Below, piece after piece: positions 55,266-64,000 of a DNA stretch of 64,000 nt (position 1 is its first letter; each line of letters begins with the position of its first letter). The position numbers were made by a program, and so were the translations under genes. Under the pieces are notes generated by a model that was not told the DNA's origin, ran no database searches, and was given only the letters and a program-made list of their open reading frames with translations. The stretch covers positions 29,384,327-29,448,326 of the forward strand of contig NC_067490.1 in assembly GCF_947179515.1 (NCBI RefSeq), read 5' to 3'. This stretch comes from Apodemus sylvaticus. Its lineage: Eukaryota > Chordata > Mammalia > Rodentia > Muridae.

Positions 55266-55730
55266 GTTGAATAACCCCATGTTTTCTGAAAGTGCTTTGT
55301 TGACCACAGTTAGCTCTTCTGATGGAGAATTGACTTCACCGAAAGCCTTCCCATTCTCCAAAACACCACACCCATCTTGTCTTTTCAATTTTGTTCCAAC
55401 TTCAGGCAGACTACAATAAGCAACATCTCCCAAAGATTCCTGTGAAAAAGTGCTGAGGTCCACAGTTCCAATACCATTGTCTGCTGTTATCCTTTCTCTT
55501 TGTCGTCTGTGATAGGAAATTCCACTTAACCTTAAATTCCACTAACATACATAATAGGAGCTACCTTTGAAATTACTCAGAGAAATTCTGAATCCTTTGC
55601 TCCTAATGGGAGGAACGGAAATTCTGCTGTTGTGGACCAGTCAGACATGGAAAGGAAACAATGACCGAATCTGCACGCATGAACAAGTATGTTCTCCCCA
55701 AAGAGAAACATTTCTTCTCCCCCCCACCCC
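55266..55730. other. Unique upstream sequence
   Basis: The 91-codon minus frame (55188-55463) overlaps the end of the repeat above and has no known domain. Confidence 0.45.
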
Positions 55731-55732
55731 CC

Positions 55733-55856
55733 ACAGGGTTCTCTGTGTAACCCTGGCTGTCCTGGAACTCACCTTGTAGACCAGGCTGGCCTCGAACTCA
55801 GAAATCTGCCTGCCTCTGTCTCCCAAGTGCTGGGGCGTGCGCTACCACCACCCGGC
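55733..55856 (-). mobile_element. B1 SINE
   Basis: Reverse B1: CAGGGTTCTCTGTGTAACCC to GGGGCGTGCGCTACCACCACCCGGC. The 'gattaaag' segment is deleted. Confidence 0.94.
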
Positions 55857-55896
55857 TACGTTCTCTCTTTCAAATCAATAATGGGAATCTTTTCCA

Positions 55897-56040
55897 GGAC
55901 TAGCAAGATGACTTAGCAGGTACAGATGCCTGCCATACACAACCTGAGTTTTATTTGGTAGCCTTATGGTTGATAGAGAGAACTGACTCTTGAAAGTTCT
56001 TTTCTGACCTCCACACAAATGTAGCATACACACACATGCT
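55897..56040 (+). mobile_element. B4/B3-like SINE
   Basis: GGACTAGCAAGATGACTTAGCAGG head, CTGACTCTTGAAAGTTC, TCTGACCTCCACACAAATG and ACACACACATG tail. Confidence 0.7.
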
Positions 56041-56243
56041 CATGAGATGGCTCAGAGGGTAAGAGTCCTAGCTGCTCTTGTAGAGGACCTAGGTTCAGTT
56101 CCTAGCACTTCCCACTGCTGCTCACAACCACTAGGAATTTGAGTTCCATCTGATCTGATGCCCTCTTTTGGTCTCCAAGGGCACCGTATGCATATCATGC
56201 ACATACATACCTACATGCAGGCACATACTCTTAAAATAAAAAT
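56041..56243 (+). mobile_element. B3 SINE
   Basis: ATGAGATGGCTCAGAGGGTAAGAG, TCCATCTGATCTGATGCCCTC, ATACATACCTACATGCAGGCACATAC tail. Confidence 0.88.
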
Positions 56244-56251
56244 AGGTTGTG

Positions 56252-56427
56252 GGGCGGTGGTGGTGCACACCTGTAATCCCAGCACTCTGGGTGGCAGAGG
56301 CAGGTGAATTTTTTGAGTTCGAGGCCAGCCTGGTCTACAGAGTGAGTTCCAGGACAGCCAGGGCTATACAGAGAAACCCTGTCTCCAAAAAACCAAATCC
56401 AAAAAAAACCAAAAAAAAAAAAAAAAA
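56252..56427 (+). mobile_element. B1 SINE
   Basis: GGGGCGGTGGTGGTGCACACC to CCCTGTCTCC, with a long A-rich tail that abuts the GC-rich segment. Confidence 0.96.
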
Positions 56428-56720
56428 GGTGCGGAGGCTCTCTCCCAGCGTCCCCTCCTCTCCCCGCAGTCCCTTTCCCCTTCCCCTTCCCCGCCCTGCC
56501 CCTCCCTGCCCCTCCCCGCCCCGTCCCGCCCCTCCAGGCCAGCGCGAGCCATTGCCGGCCCTCGGCAAGCCGCCCCCAATGGCTCCTCGCTCCCCCCATC
56601 AGGCCCAGGGGCGACGGGCGCTCTCTTCCTCGCGCCTCGCGGCCACGCGGGTAAGCGGCGCGGCCATGCGCGCCCAGTCCCAGGCTGCACACTGGCCTAG
56701 GCGCGGCGGCCCGAGATAGG
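56428..56720 (+). promoter_or_regulatory. Second GC-rich, CpG-containing segment; candidate promoter
   Basis: Begins with a CCCCTTCC/CCCCGCCC array (56470-56535) of Sp1-like sites and continues into CpG-dense sequence. A GTAAGC donor at 56651 supports plus-strand transcription. No TATA box. It lies 7.7 kb upstream of the Lims1-like island and points away from it. It may be a promoter of an unannotated transcript, or a GC-rich remnant with no activity. Confidence 0.5.
56579..56650 (+). other. Candidate first exon (3' part) with consensus donor
   Basis: The exon end CACGCGG is followed by GTAAGC. The first ATG (56579) opens 24 codons in phase to the donor. Given later stops in the possible downstream exons I would expect a non-coding RNA. 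Speculative. Confidence 0.3.
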
Positions 56721-56926
56721 GTTCCCTGAGGCTCAGGGATTAAGCCGTTTCAGTGTGACTGTGGAAAAAAAGTTTACCAAGCTAAAGATTCATCGCCTAG
56801 AGCATGAAGTGATTTCATAGTACCGGACTACTTAAACAGGAGCAAGAAGAGACCCTTGTTCACTATGATCTTGGAGAACATCCTTTTGAAAGCAACTCTT
56901 CTGTTCAAATGCCTGTGGTTTCACAG

Positions 56927-56993
56927 GTCTCCTCAACCCAGAACTGTGAAAGCACTTGCCCCTGGGGTCTCTTGGTGGGCTTGCGGAAAAGGA
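56927..56993 (+). other. Candidate internal exon
   Basis: GGTTTCACAG acceptor and GGAGTAAGTG donor bound 67 bp. The donor is strong and the polypyrimidine tract weak. The sequence is unique. Speculative. Confidence 0.25.
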
Positions 56994-57490
56994 GTAAGTG
57001 CAAGAGCAGCCCAAGACCAGTGCTCCTGCTGAGACTCCCAGAGACGACCCCCCCCCCGCCCCCCAAGGCATAGCTGTCTTCTCTAACTATTGAGTAATTC
57101 TGTGATTGATTGGCTTGGGTTTTGGTTTTTTGGAAAGTGCCTGTGCTTGGTCCCATATGTTTACTTTAATTTTTTTTTACAGAAGGGTTCCCTTTGTAAG
57201 CCCTGAAACTGGAGGATTCTTTGTTTCTTCATAGCTAACTGGTTCTGTATGTATACAATAAGGTAACATTGACAGAATGTAAACTTTGAGACTTAAGGAA
57301 AAGATTTATAGCATGGCAGTTCTGGGCAGCAGCAGAAACAAAAGAAATCAGGTTGTTGTTGGCCTTCCTGAGATAAGAGGGCTAGCGAGAAGTTGTTTGA
57401 CAATGCCTAAGTAAATGTTTACTCCTAAATGCAGGGTGCTATAAACCCTGCAGTTTTGGAAGTATTTACGGTAATTGTTCTTTTTTTCAG

Positions 57491-57663
57491 ATGAAGGCAA
57501 ATAACTTCTGAAATCTAGTATATTCTTTTTTCATGCCATTTTGAATTTTCATGGTGAAAAATTAGTATCAGGCAGGCATTTCTGTACCTTTATAGTACCA
57601 CTCCAAAGGCTAAGAGGTGTGACTGAGTCAGGCTGTACACGGAATGGCAGGATGCAGAATGAG
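57491..57663 (+). other. Candidate exon with strong acceptor and donor
   Basis: TTGTTCTTTTTTTCAG acceptor (strong polypyrimidine tract) and GAGGTACGTA donor bound 173 bp of unique sequence. It begins ATGAAGG but meets a stop after seven codons. Speculative part of a plus-strand RNA. Confidence 0.3.
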
Positions 57664-57982
57664 GTACGTATACCCAGATTTGCAGGAACTCTTCTTTATA
57701 ATGTTTCTGTTCCTGGTCATTGAATGCTGACACCCGGCTAACTAGGGCATTGCTCAGAGAAGTGTCCTTCTGTCCCACCAACAGCACTTTCACCTGCATA
57801 TACTATTGTGCTGCCATATAAAAGAAAAAATATTGAAAATATTCTATATTTTATATATAGGTCTATGAGGCTGTCAATGCTGTGCTGTTTTGGGTAAAAT
57901 AAAAGAATTCTATTTTGAGGCTTAAAAAAATAAGTAAATCTCGAAAAAATAAGAGTAAAAGACCTCCATTTCATTGCAATAT
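57664..57982. other. Unique upstream sequence
   Basis: No recognisable repeat. Confidence 0.45.
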
Positions 57983-58323
57983 TGTTAGGATTCTGTCTAA
58001 GCTCCACCCCACAATTACCTGGCACCAGTCAGGTAGGCCTGGCCCACTATAAAAAGGGCTGCTTGCCCCTCCTCTCTCTCTTATCTCTCTCTGCCTCTTG
58101 GGTTCTCCTCTCCCCAGCCCCCACGTGGTCATGGCCGGCCTCCACTTCACTCTCTCCCTTTCTCTCTGCCCTTCTCTGCCTCCACTACCCCATTAACCCC
58201 CATCCTCTGCCCTAAATAAACTCTGTTCTATACCACATCGGTGTGTGTCTGGTCCCTCGCTGGAAGGGATGCCTCGGCATGGGCCCGCTGGGGCACCTCC
58301 TCCCACCACACCGCCGTCTATCA
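57983..58323 (+). mobile_element. ERV LTR, same family as 39612-40477
   Basis: Starts TGTTAGGATTCTG, TATAAAAA at 58048-58055, pyrimidine-rich stretch, CACGTGGTCATGGCCGG anchor, AATAAA at 58215-58220 and a GC-rich end. U3 is only about 65 bp, so it is a shortened or diverged copy. No internal retroviral genes adjoin it. Confidence 0.75.
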
Positions 58324-58716
58324 TATTCTCTAAACCTCTTTCTCTTTTTATGATCACAACAAATACAATCTTTAGTTGGACTTCAGTTCTTCATCTTTGT
58401 TTTGTTCCACTGCATCGCATAGCTCTAAAAGGGAAAATGTTTAAACTGAGATCAAGCAGCCATTACAGAGGCAATGCTGAATAGTATAATATTTTGAAAT
58501 CAGAATAGCCCAGAGTTTGTTAATAGAGTCACTTCCTCGGGAACGCTGGTAAGAGTAAACACTGAGTCGAGATGAAGAGGCTTCTCAAGGGAATGTGACC
58601 TTTTCAGTTAATTACTTGGGCTAAGGAAAGGAGCAAGAAAGGATGGTGGTCCTCAAAGAGGCTCTGTAAGGAGAGCATCACCTGCATCCAGCATGTTAGC
58701 ACGTTGAGAAGCAGTG
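58324..58716. other. Unique upstream sequence
   Basis: No recognisable repeat or exon. Confidence 0.45.
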
Positions 58717-58782
58717 GCGCTGGGGTGAACCTCAGAGGTATCACTCTCGCTTAGCACGCTCTAGATCCTGGGTGCTATCCAG
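58717..58782 (+). mobile_element. ID SINE, degraded
   Basis: GCTGGGGTGAACCTCAGAGGTATCACTCTCGCTTAGCACGCTCTAGATCCTGGGTGCTATCCAG follows the ID consensus. Confidence 0.6.
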
Positions 58783-59011
58783 AAAAGGCAAAGGAAAAAA
58801 ATCCTAATAGTGAGCATAGCATTACTTAGAAAAACAGATAAGAAAGCAAGCACTTGTCTTCTCTTGGTACCAAAACAGATCCAATGAACACTGAAAAGCA
58901 CAGAGGTTGCAGGCTTCTGGACAGGAGACATTTTGTATCACTTTTGCCAGTGTGGAAAGCAGAGGAAGATTTCAACCGTCCCTTATGTGGCTTAAAAATA
59001 TTTATGCTTCA

Positions 59012-59195
59012 AGCCAGGCGGTGGTGGTGCATGCCTGTAATCCCAGCACTCTGGGAGGCAGAGGCAGGCAGATTTCTGAGTTCAAGGCCAGCCTGGTCTA
59101 TAGAGTGAGTTCCAGGACAGCCAGGGCTACACAGAGAAATCCTGTCTCGGAAAAAAAAAAGAGAGAGAGAGAAAAAAAAAAGAAAAAAAAGAAAT
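59012..59195 (+). mobile_element. B1 SINE with (GA)n/A-rich tail
   Basis: AGCCAGGCGGTGGTGGTGC to AATCCTGTCTCGG, then A-runs around GAGAGAGAGAG. Confidence 0.96.
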
Positions 59196-59489
59196 GAAAA
59201 AATATTTACGGTTCACAGATGGCCAATCAACATTTTTAAGGAGTGCTCGGGATCCTAGTCCACCAGGAAATCTCAAGTAAAACTATGTCAAGGTTCCGTC
59301 TTAGCCCACTTTGAATTACTGTAATTAAAAAGTAAACAAAACCAAACACAGCAGCACCTATACTAAAATTGCAACAATTTAGTAAAGATTAGCATTGGCC
59401 TGCACTAGGGTCACACACAAATTTATGAGTTAGCCCACATTAAAACACAACAATAACAATAAAAGCCAAAACAAAGGCCACCACGACAA
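59196..59489. other. Unique sequence
   Basis: No recognisable repeat or exon. Confidence 0.45.
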
Positions 59490-59645
59490 TGGAAATGGCC
59501 CAGCAGTAAAAGACAACTGCTGCTGAGCCTGATGCTCTCCGACCTGCTACCTGCGTGGTAGGAGAAAGCCTATTCCCACAGTCGTCCTGTGGCCTCTACC
59601 CTCTGCTGTGCCCCCAGACACAAATAAATAAATGTACTTTAGAAA
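59490..59645 (+). mobile_element. B3-like SINE, degraded
   Basis: GGAAATGGCCCAGCAGTAAAAGACAACTGCTGCTG head, TGTGGCCTCTACCCTC, ACACAAATAAATAAATGTAC tail. Confidence 0.65.
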
Positions 59646-59685
59646 AGGGCTAAGGCGTCTCTCCATTCCCCAACCCCTTCAATGC

Positions 59686-59815
59686 AGATATTTTTATTTT
59701 GTGTGTATAAGTATTTGCCTGCATTGAGGCCAGAGGAAGGCATGGAATCCTTGGAATTGGAGCTATATACAGTGTGAGCCTCAATGTGGGTCCTGGCAGA
59801 TGAATTCAGAGGGAG
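59686..59815 (-). mobile_element. B3 SINE fragment
   Basis: Reverse B3: TATTTTTATTTTGTGTGTATAAGTATTTGCCTG, GAGGCCAGAGGAAGGCATGG, TGAGCCTCAATGTGGGTCC. Confidence 0.78.
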
Positions 59816-59817
59816 TC

Positions 59818-60830
59818 TTTTTTTTTTTTCTTTAAAAAATTTTTTTTAAATTGATTTTTTGTGAGTTTCACATAATGTATCCCAGTTCCACTCATCTTCC
59901 TGTCCCCTTAGATCTCTTGCCACCCCCCCACCCCAATAGAAAATACAAACAAAACCCAAAACAAAGCATAGCAAACATCTTGTGGAAGCTGTGGTGTGCT
60001 ACAATGTGTCCCACAGTACAGCCCTGTCCACACATCTTCACTTGCAAATGCTCATTGCAATGCCGCATTGGTCTGGTTTGAGTTCTCTGGTTTCTGTGAC
60101 ACCATCACTATTGGATCCTCACCTGGACTCCGCCTGGTTATCCTGTTGTTGTTCTGTGTCATGGAGATCCTACAGTTTTCAGATTGGCAGGACCTGCCCT
60201 TTCACATACCCCAACAGTTCACGGATAGTGTAGATCTGGGCCTGGCAGGCAGCTGAGCTGGTCAGCCCACCAGCTCTCCCTTGTTGCCATTACTGAGGCA
60301 AGTTCTCCAGCACTTTTCTGACTAGGCCATCCAATATTAATAATGGCTGGGAGCAGGGTCAGCTCTCCTGCGCCCATGCCCTCAGGGCTGGCTTACCCGA
60401 TCCTTGGCCCTCAAGGCCAGCTCCACTCTGTTGCCCAGGTGAGGGTCAGAGCCCATGCTCCCAAGCCAGTGAGAGGCAGGGATAGCGCTCCTGCTCTCAT
60501 GACCATGGTGCCAGTTTTCCTAAGTACCGTGGATGTCCGGGGGTGGTGGAGGAGGGCATCACCTCAGACCCTCACAGTGGACGCGTCAGTGGTGGTGGCC
60601 ACCATTCAATGCTAATACCCTTAGGGCTCGCTTACCTGCGACATCTCTGCCACCACCAGGGTCAGCTCTATACTGTGCTGCCCAGGTGAGGTGCAGGGCC
60701 CGCTCTTCTGAGCGCTGCAGCCAGCCCTCAGCCTGTTCTCATGACGTGGTAACCAGCTATCCCGACTGCTGCAGTATTCTTAGCCAGGAGCCATCTCTCC
60801 GGGCTGACCAGACTTCGCTTCTTTAAATGC
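59818..60830 (-). mobile_element. L1 (Lx-type) 3' UTR region
   Basis: A T-rich start, then sequence with recurring units built on 'agggtcagctctcctgc', 'ggctggcttacccgatcc' and 'tgcccaggtgaggg' (60350-60720). I recall such units from the GC-rich, internally repetitive Lx 3' UTR. No ORF2 portion is attached, so it is a tail-only copy. Confidence 0.7.
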
Positions 60831-61111
60831 CTAGTCAATGAGTATAGGCATGGAGCCCATAGAGAGTGAGATTCCACAACTGAGGAACCGCATGGAGGCC
60901 TGCTTGTCCTTCACTGGAGACTCAAATAGGCCTCTCTCTTCTGTTCCTCCCAGGATTTTATAGATGGTGGTATGGAAAATGAAGCCAGATAGAATTCAGT
61001 AGGGAATGAGAACAGAGTGAAGACTAGAGGCACCACACCATGAAGGTTGAACTGAGTAGACATCCCTGAGGAAGTAGCAGTAATGCTCACTTCTTTTCCT
61101 CCAAAGTGAGA
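60831..61111. other. Unassigned sequence next to L1
   Basis: May be more of the same L1, too decayed to be sure. Confidence 0.35.
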
Positions 61112-61240
61112 GAAAATTGGTCTTGAAGGCCTTTAATCCTGGCCCTTGGGAGGCAGAGGCAAGCAGATATCTTTGAATTCAAGGCCAACCTGGTCTATAT
61201 AGTGAGATTCTGTCTCAAGAAGCAAAATGATACAGCCAAA
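61112..61240 (+). mobile_element. B1 SINE, diverged
   Basis: GGTCTTGAAGGCCTTTAATCCTGGCCCTTGGGAGGCAGAGGCAAGC to TAGTGAGATTCTGTCTC. Confidence 0.83.
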
Positions 61241-61246
61241 TTCAGG

Positions 61247-61274
61247 GAAAACAAAACAAAACAAAACAAAACAA
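61247..61274 (+). repeat. (AAAAC)n tract
   Basis: Five to six AAAAC units. Confidence 0.95.
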
Positions 61275-61547
61275 GTTGTTCCCCCCTCCCCCCCAGCATC
61301 TGGGTAATGTGTATTATCATTTCAGTTCTTTATAGTTGTTCTGGTTAGTATTTGTTTGTTTGGTTTTGTCAACTTGACACAAGTTATCTCAGAAAGGAAC
61401 CTCAATTGAGAAAATGTTTTCATTTGCTCTGTAGGCAAGTCTGGAGGGCATTTTCTTGATTAATGATTGATGTGAGAGGGTGCAGCCCACCAGAGAAGGT
61501 ACCAGTCCTGGGCAGGTGATTCTGAGTTGTATAAGAAAGCAGGCTGA

Positions 61548-61744
61548 GGCTGAAAAGATGACTCAGAGCTTAAGAACACTGGTGTCACCTCTAGAGAAAC
61601 AGGGTTTGATTCCTAGCTCCCCTATGACTGCTAACAACTGTGTATAACATTAAGGAATCAGATACCACCTTCTGGCCTCTGCTGCCACTGTATGGGCATG
61701 GTGCTCAGGCATACACACAAGCAACCCCCCCCCCCCCCCCACTA
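61548..61744 (+). mobile_element. B3 SINE nested in LTR
   Basis: GCTGAAAAGATGACTCAGAGCTTAAGAACACTGG head, CACCTTCTGGCCTCTGC, ATACACACAAGCAACC, then a C-run (61727-61740). Confidence 0.85.
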
Positions 61745-61849
61745 AAAGCAAGCTATGATGATCAAGGCAATAGCAGTGTTTCTCCATGGTCTCTGCTTTA
61801 GTTCCTGCCCTGACTTCACTTCAAGATGGGCTGTAATCAGGATAATCTT

Positions 61850-62012
61850 GCCGGGCAGTGATGGCGCATGCCTTTAATCCCAGCACTTGGGAGGCAGAGG
61901 CAGGGGAATTTCTGCGTTTGAGGCCAGCCTGGTCTACATAGTGAGTTCCAGGACAGTCAGGGCTACACAGAGAAACCTTGTCTCGAAAAATACCAAAAAA
62001 ACAAAAACAAAA
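61850..62012 (+). mobile_element. B1 SINE nested in LTR
   Basis: GCCGGGCAGTGATGGCGCATGCC to ACCTTGTCTCGAAAAATACC and an A/C tail. Confidence 0.96.
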
Positions 62013-62231
62013 ACAAAATAAGTCCTTTCTTTCCCAAGTTACTTTTGTCCCCAACTCCTAATACTGACTGCATCATTGACTACTCAAATCTTAAGTCTAA
62101 ACTCCCATAGAAGTGCTAAATGTCTTTCCTAGCAGAGTAATCCATCCTTAGACTGTTCTCCGGATGAGACATTTATCACCAGATACAGAGCAGCAGGAGG
62201 CACATTCTCTGACTTGCTAGGTGTGACAATA

Positions 62232-62295
62232 TTTTGTTTTGTGTTTGAGATAGGGTCTCACTGTGTAGCCCTGGCTGGCCTAGAATGTAGGCATC
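62232..62295 (-). mobile_element. B1 SINE fragment
   Basis: GTTTGAGATAGGGTCTCACTGTGTAGCCCTGGCTGGCCTAGAATG. Confidence 0.7.
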
Positions 62296-62680
62296 ACTGT
62301 CCTGAAGGTTGGGCTTCCGGGATGAATAAGGAAGCAGTGCAGGACACAGATTCACCTCTTTGTGTCCTGACTGCAGATGTAGTGTGACCTGCTGCCTCAC
62401 ATGCCTGTTGGCTCAGCCACAACTGCACTACTGCTTGCCTCTCCATTCCTCACCCTGTGAGCTGTGGGCGAGGGTGGGAGGGTGTGGAGAAGGGGGGGGT
62501 CTCTGCCAGTGTCACACCTGGCAGGGAAATATGGGTGAGGCAAGCTTAGCCAGCCTGGATCAAACTTCTGGAGTCTGATACCAGGCACTTTATTATAAGC
62601 ATATTCAAACATGGGCTACATACATTAGCTTAAGGGCCTAGAGAAGGATCTGGTGTAGTCTCAGTCATAGTATTCATAGT
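62296..62680. other. Unique sequence
   Basis: No recognisable repeat or credible exon. Short G-run at 62496. Confidence 0.45.
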
Positions 62681-62690
62681 ATAAAGGTCT

Positions 62691-62754
62691 TTTTTTTTAA
62701 TTCGATATAATTTATTTACATTTCAAATGATTTCCCCTTTTCTAGCCCCCCCCC
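62691..62754 (-). mobile_element. Very short L1 3' tail
   Basis: T-run then AATTTATTTACATTTCAAATGATTTCCCCTTTTC, the reverse of the young mouse L1 terminus. Flanked by ATAAAGGTCT on the left and AAAGGTCT on the right. Confidence 0.82.
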
Positions 62755-62762
62755 AAAGGTCT

Positions 62763-62952
62763 TTTTTTTTGTTTGTTTCTTTGTTTTTTTGGATTTGGTT
62801 TTTTTCGAGACAGGGTTTCGCTGTATAACTGTATAACCCTGGCTGTCCTGGAGCTCACTCTGTAGACCAGGCTGGCCTCAAACTCAGAAATCTGCCTGCC
62901 TCTGCCTCCCAGAGTGCTGGAATTACAGGCGTGCGCCATCGCCGCCCGGCTC
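62763..62952 (-). mobile_element. B1 SINE
   Basis: T-rich start, CGAGACAGGGTTTCGCTGTATAAC to GGCGTGCGCCATCGCCGCCCGGC. It contains a short tandem duplication (ACTGTATA) in the body. Flanked by AAAGGTCT copies. Confidence 0.96.
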
Positions 62953-62963
62953 TATAAAGGTCT

Positions 62964-63277
62964 TCTGGTACCTAATAAGGTACCTCCTATCTTGGTTGTG
63001 GGAGCTCAGGGGAAGCCCCTGGCTATGCAAATAATGCATAGGTCATCTAGACTCTAAGTATCTCTGATCCTGATTGTGAGAGCTTGATATGGTTTGGCCC
63101 TACAGGTAGCACAGATCACCAGGCTATTAATCACCCCTAACTCCCACTCTTCTGGGTAGAAAAACAGGTTATGCATCTTTTTCCTTTGAAAAGACAACAC
63201 TAAGTTTTCCCTGGTGATCTGTGGGTGAAAAGGACCTTTGTGCTTCCAACAGTGAGCTTATGGAAACCCGTCCATCC
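62964..63277. other. Unique sequence
   Basis: No recognisable repeat or exon. Confidence 0.45.
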
Positions 63278-63304
63278 TTATTTATTTATTTATTTATTTA
63301 TTTA
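63278..63304 (+). repeat. (TTTA)n tract
   Basis: Six to seven TTTA units. Confidence 0.95.
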
Positions 63305-63827
63305 GGGTCAAGCATTTGGCACACATACGCTCACACTTTTCAAAACATTAAAAAGACAGTCCACAGAATCACAGGATAGTAGAAAATATTTGCTAATCAT
63401 ACAGCTGACAGAGGACTTATCTACGACATGTAAAGGATACTTAGGGTAAGCTGAAAAAGTAACAGGATTTTTAAAATGGGCAAGATACATGAAAAAGCGT
63501 GGATCATCCTTAGTCACTAAGGAAAGGGGAATGTGGTGACACAGCGCACCGCATCCACAAGGATGGAAGAAAAAAAAAAAACGTTTTGAGACTGTGAATG
63601 TGGGGGAAGTCTCACACTCTGCTAGTGGGAGATGCCAGGCAGACAATACTTTGAGCTTACAGCGTGAGGACACCGATTAGGAGTTCTCACCTCTCTGAAG
63701 TTCCAACTTATACCTGTGAGAATGGATACCATCAGGAAAGCAAGCGGTGGTGAGAGTGTGGGGAGGGCTCGGAAGCTTTCCACACTGCTGGTGGGAGTGT
63801 CACCACACAACCACTATGGAAGGCTGC
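63305..63827 (+). mobile_element. Old L1 ORF2 C-terminal fragment
   Basis: AGTAGAAAATATTTGCTAATCATACAGCTGAC, AAAATGGGCAAGATACATG, CTTAGTCACTAAGGAAAGGGGAATG and CTGCTGGTGGGAGTGTCACCAC follow the conserved ORF2 end region. Cut by the LTR at 63828. Confidence 0.83.
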
Positions 63828-64000
63828 TGTGCTGGCTGGCTTTGTGTGTCAACTTGACACAGGCTGGAATTAGCACAAAGGAGGCTGCCTTGAAGAAATG
63901 CCTCCATGAGATCCAGCTGTGGGGCATTTTCTCAGTTAGTGATCAAGTGGGGAGGGCCCCTTGTGGGTGGTGCCATCCCTGGGCTGTGGTCCTGTGTTCT
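63828..64000 (+). mobile_element. MTD-like LTR, truncated by window end
   Basis: TGTGCTGGCTGGCTTTGTGTGTCAACTTGACACAGGCTGG start and GTTAGTGATCAAGTGGGGAGGGCCCC. Same type as 20485-20868 and 27392-27757; inserted into an old L1. Confidence 0.88.

Larger units (their letters stand above)
61338..62060 (+). mobile_element. MTD-like LTR interrupted by two SINEs
   Basis: Left part 61338-61547: GGTTTTGTCAACTTGACACAAG, CATTTTCTTGATTAATGATTG, GTATAAGAAAGCAGGCTGAG. Middle 61745-61849: AAGCAAGCTATGATGATCAAGGCAATAGCAG and CCTGCCCTGACTTC. Right: AAGTCCTTTCTTTCCCAAGTTACTTTTGTCC. Older than the three similar LTRs elsewhere in the window. Confidence 0.75.

Noticed and set aside
56231..56719. 150-codon frames on both strands over the B1 and GC-rich segment
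   Set aside because: They include translated B1 SINE sequence, so they cannot be real single exons.

Overview
This is a mammalian, almost certainly mouse (Mus), genomic window. Rodent-specific B1, B2/B3, B4 and ID SINEs occur throughout. There are rodent L1 fragments (Lx type and younger 3' ends), MaLR-type and other ERV LTRs, long (GT)n, (CT)n, (GGAA)n and (TA)n microsatellites, and one clear CpG island. There is no bacterial, phage or plasmid content. No long protein-coding ORF stands out: the longest open frames are read through microsatellites or GC-rich promoter DNA and are not genes.

The one protein-coding feature I can support is a 5' exon on the minus strand inside the CpG island at about 48.5-49.15 kb. 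It reads MLGVAAGMTN and then a split AG codon followed by a consensus GTA splice donor. This matches, from memory, the alternative N-terminus of LIMS1 (PINCH1), the LIM-only adaptor of integrin-linked kinase at focal adhesions. If so, bases 1-48723 are the beginning of a long first intron (transcribed right to left) and 49-64 kb is upstream flank. I saw no downstream LIM-domain exon in the window.

Layout. 1-11 kb: intronic DNA with many SINEs, an L1 3' end and an LTR-like block. 11-14 kb: a plus-strand Lx-type L1 with an internal deletion and two nested B2/B3 copies. 14.35-14.81 kb: a near-perfect 112-bp inverted duplication. 15-36 kb: SINEs, solo LTRs and unique intron. 36.5-37.6 kb: unclassified DNA. 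38.9-41.6 kb: a minus-strand L1 split by an 866-bp LTR that carries a (CT)n expansion just downstream of its TATA box. 41.6-48.5 kb: SINEs, (TA)n and (GGAA)n tracts, old L1 pieces, then unique DNA leading to the promoter. 48.5-49.15 kb: CpG island. 49.2-56.4 kb: SINEs, a MaLR LTR with a nested B1, a minus-strand L1 3' end and an unclassified repetitive element. 56.43-57.7 kb: a second, smaller GC-rich segment with good splice signals on the plus strand, possibly an undescribed divergent transcript. 58-64 kb: a second copy of the TATA-containing LTR family, L1 3' UTR, an LTR with two nested SINEs, and an LTR cut by the window end.

Repeat names were assigned by eye against remembered consensus sequences. 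Strand and superfamily are usually secure. Subfamily names and edges (about 10-20 bp) are approximate, and no alignment was run.
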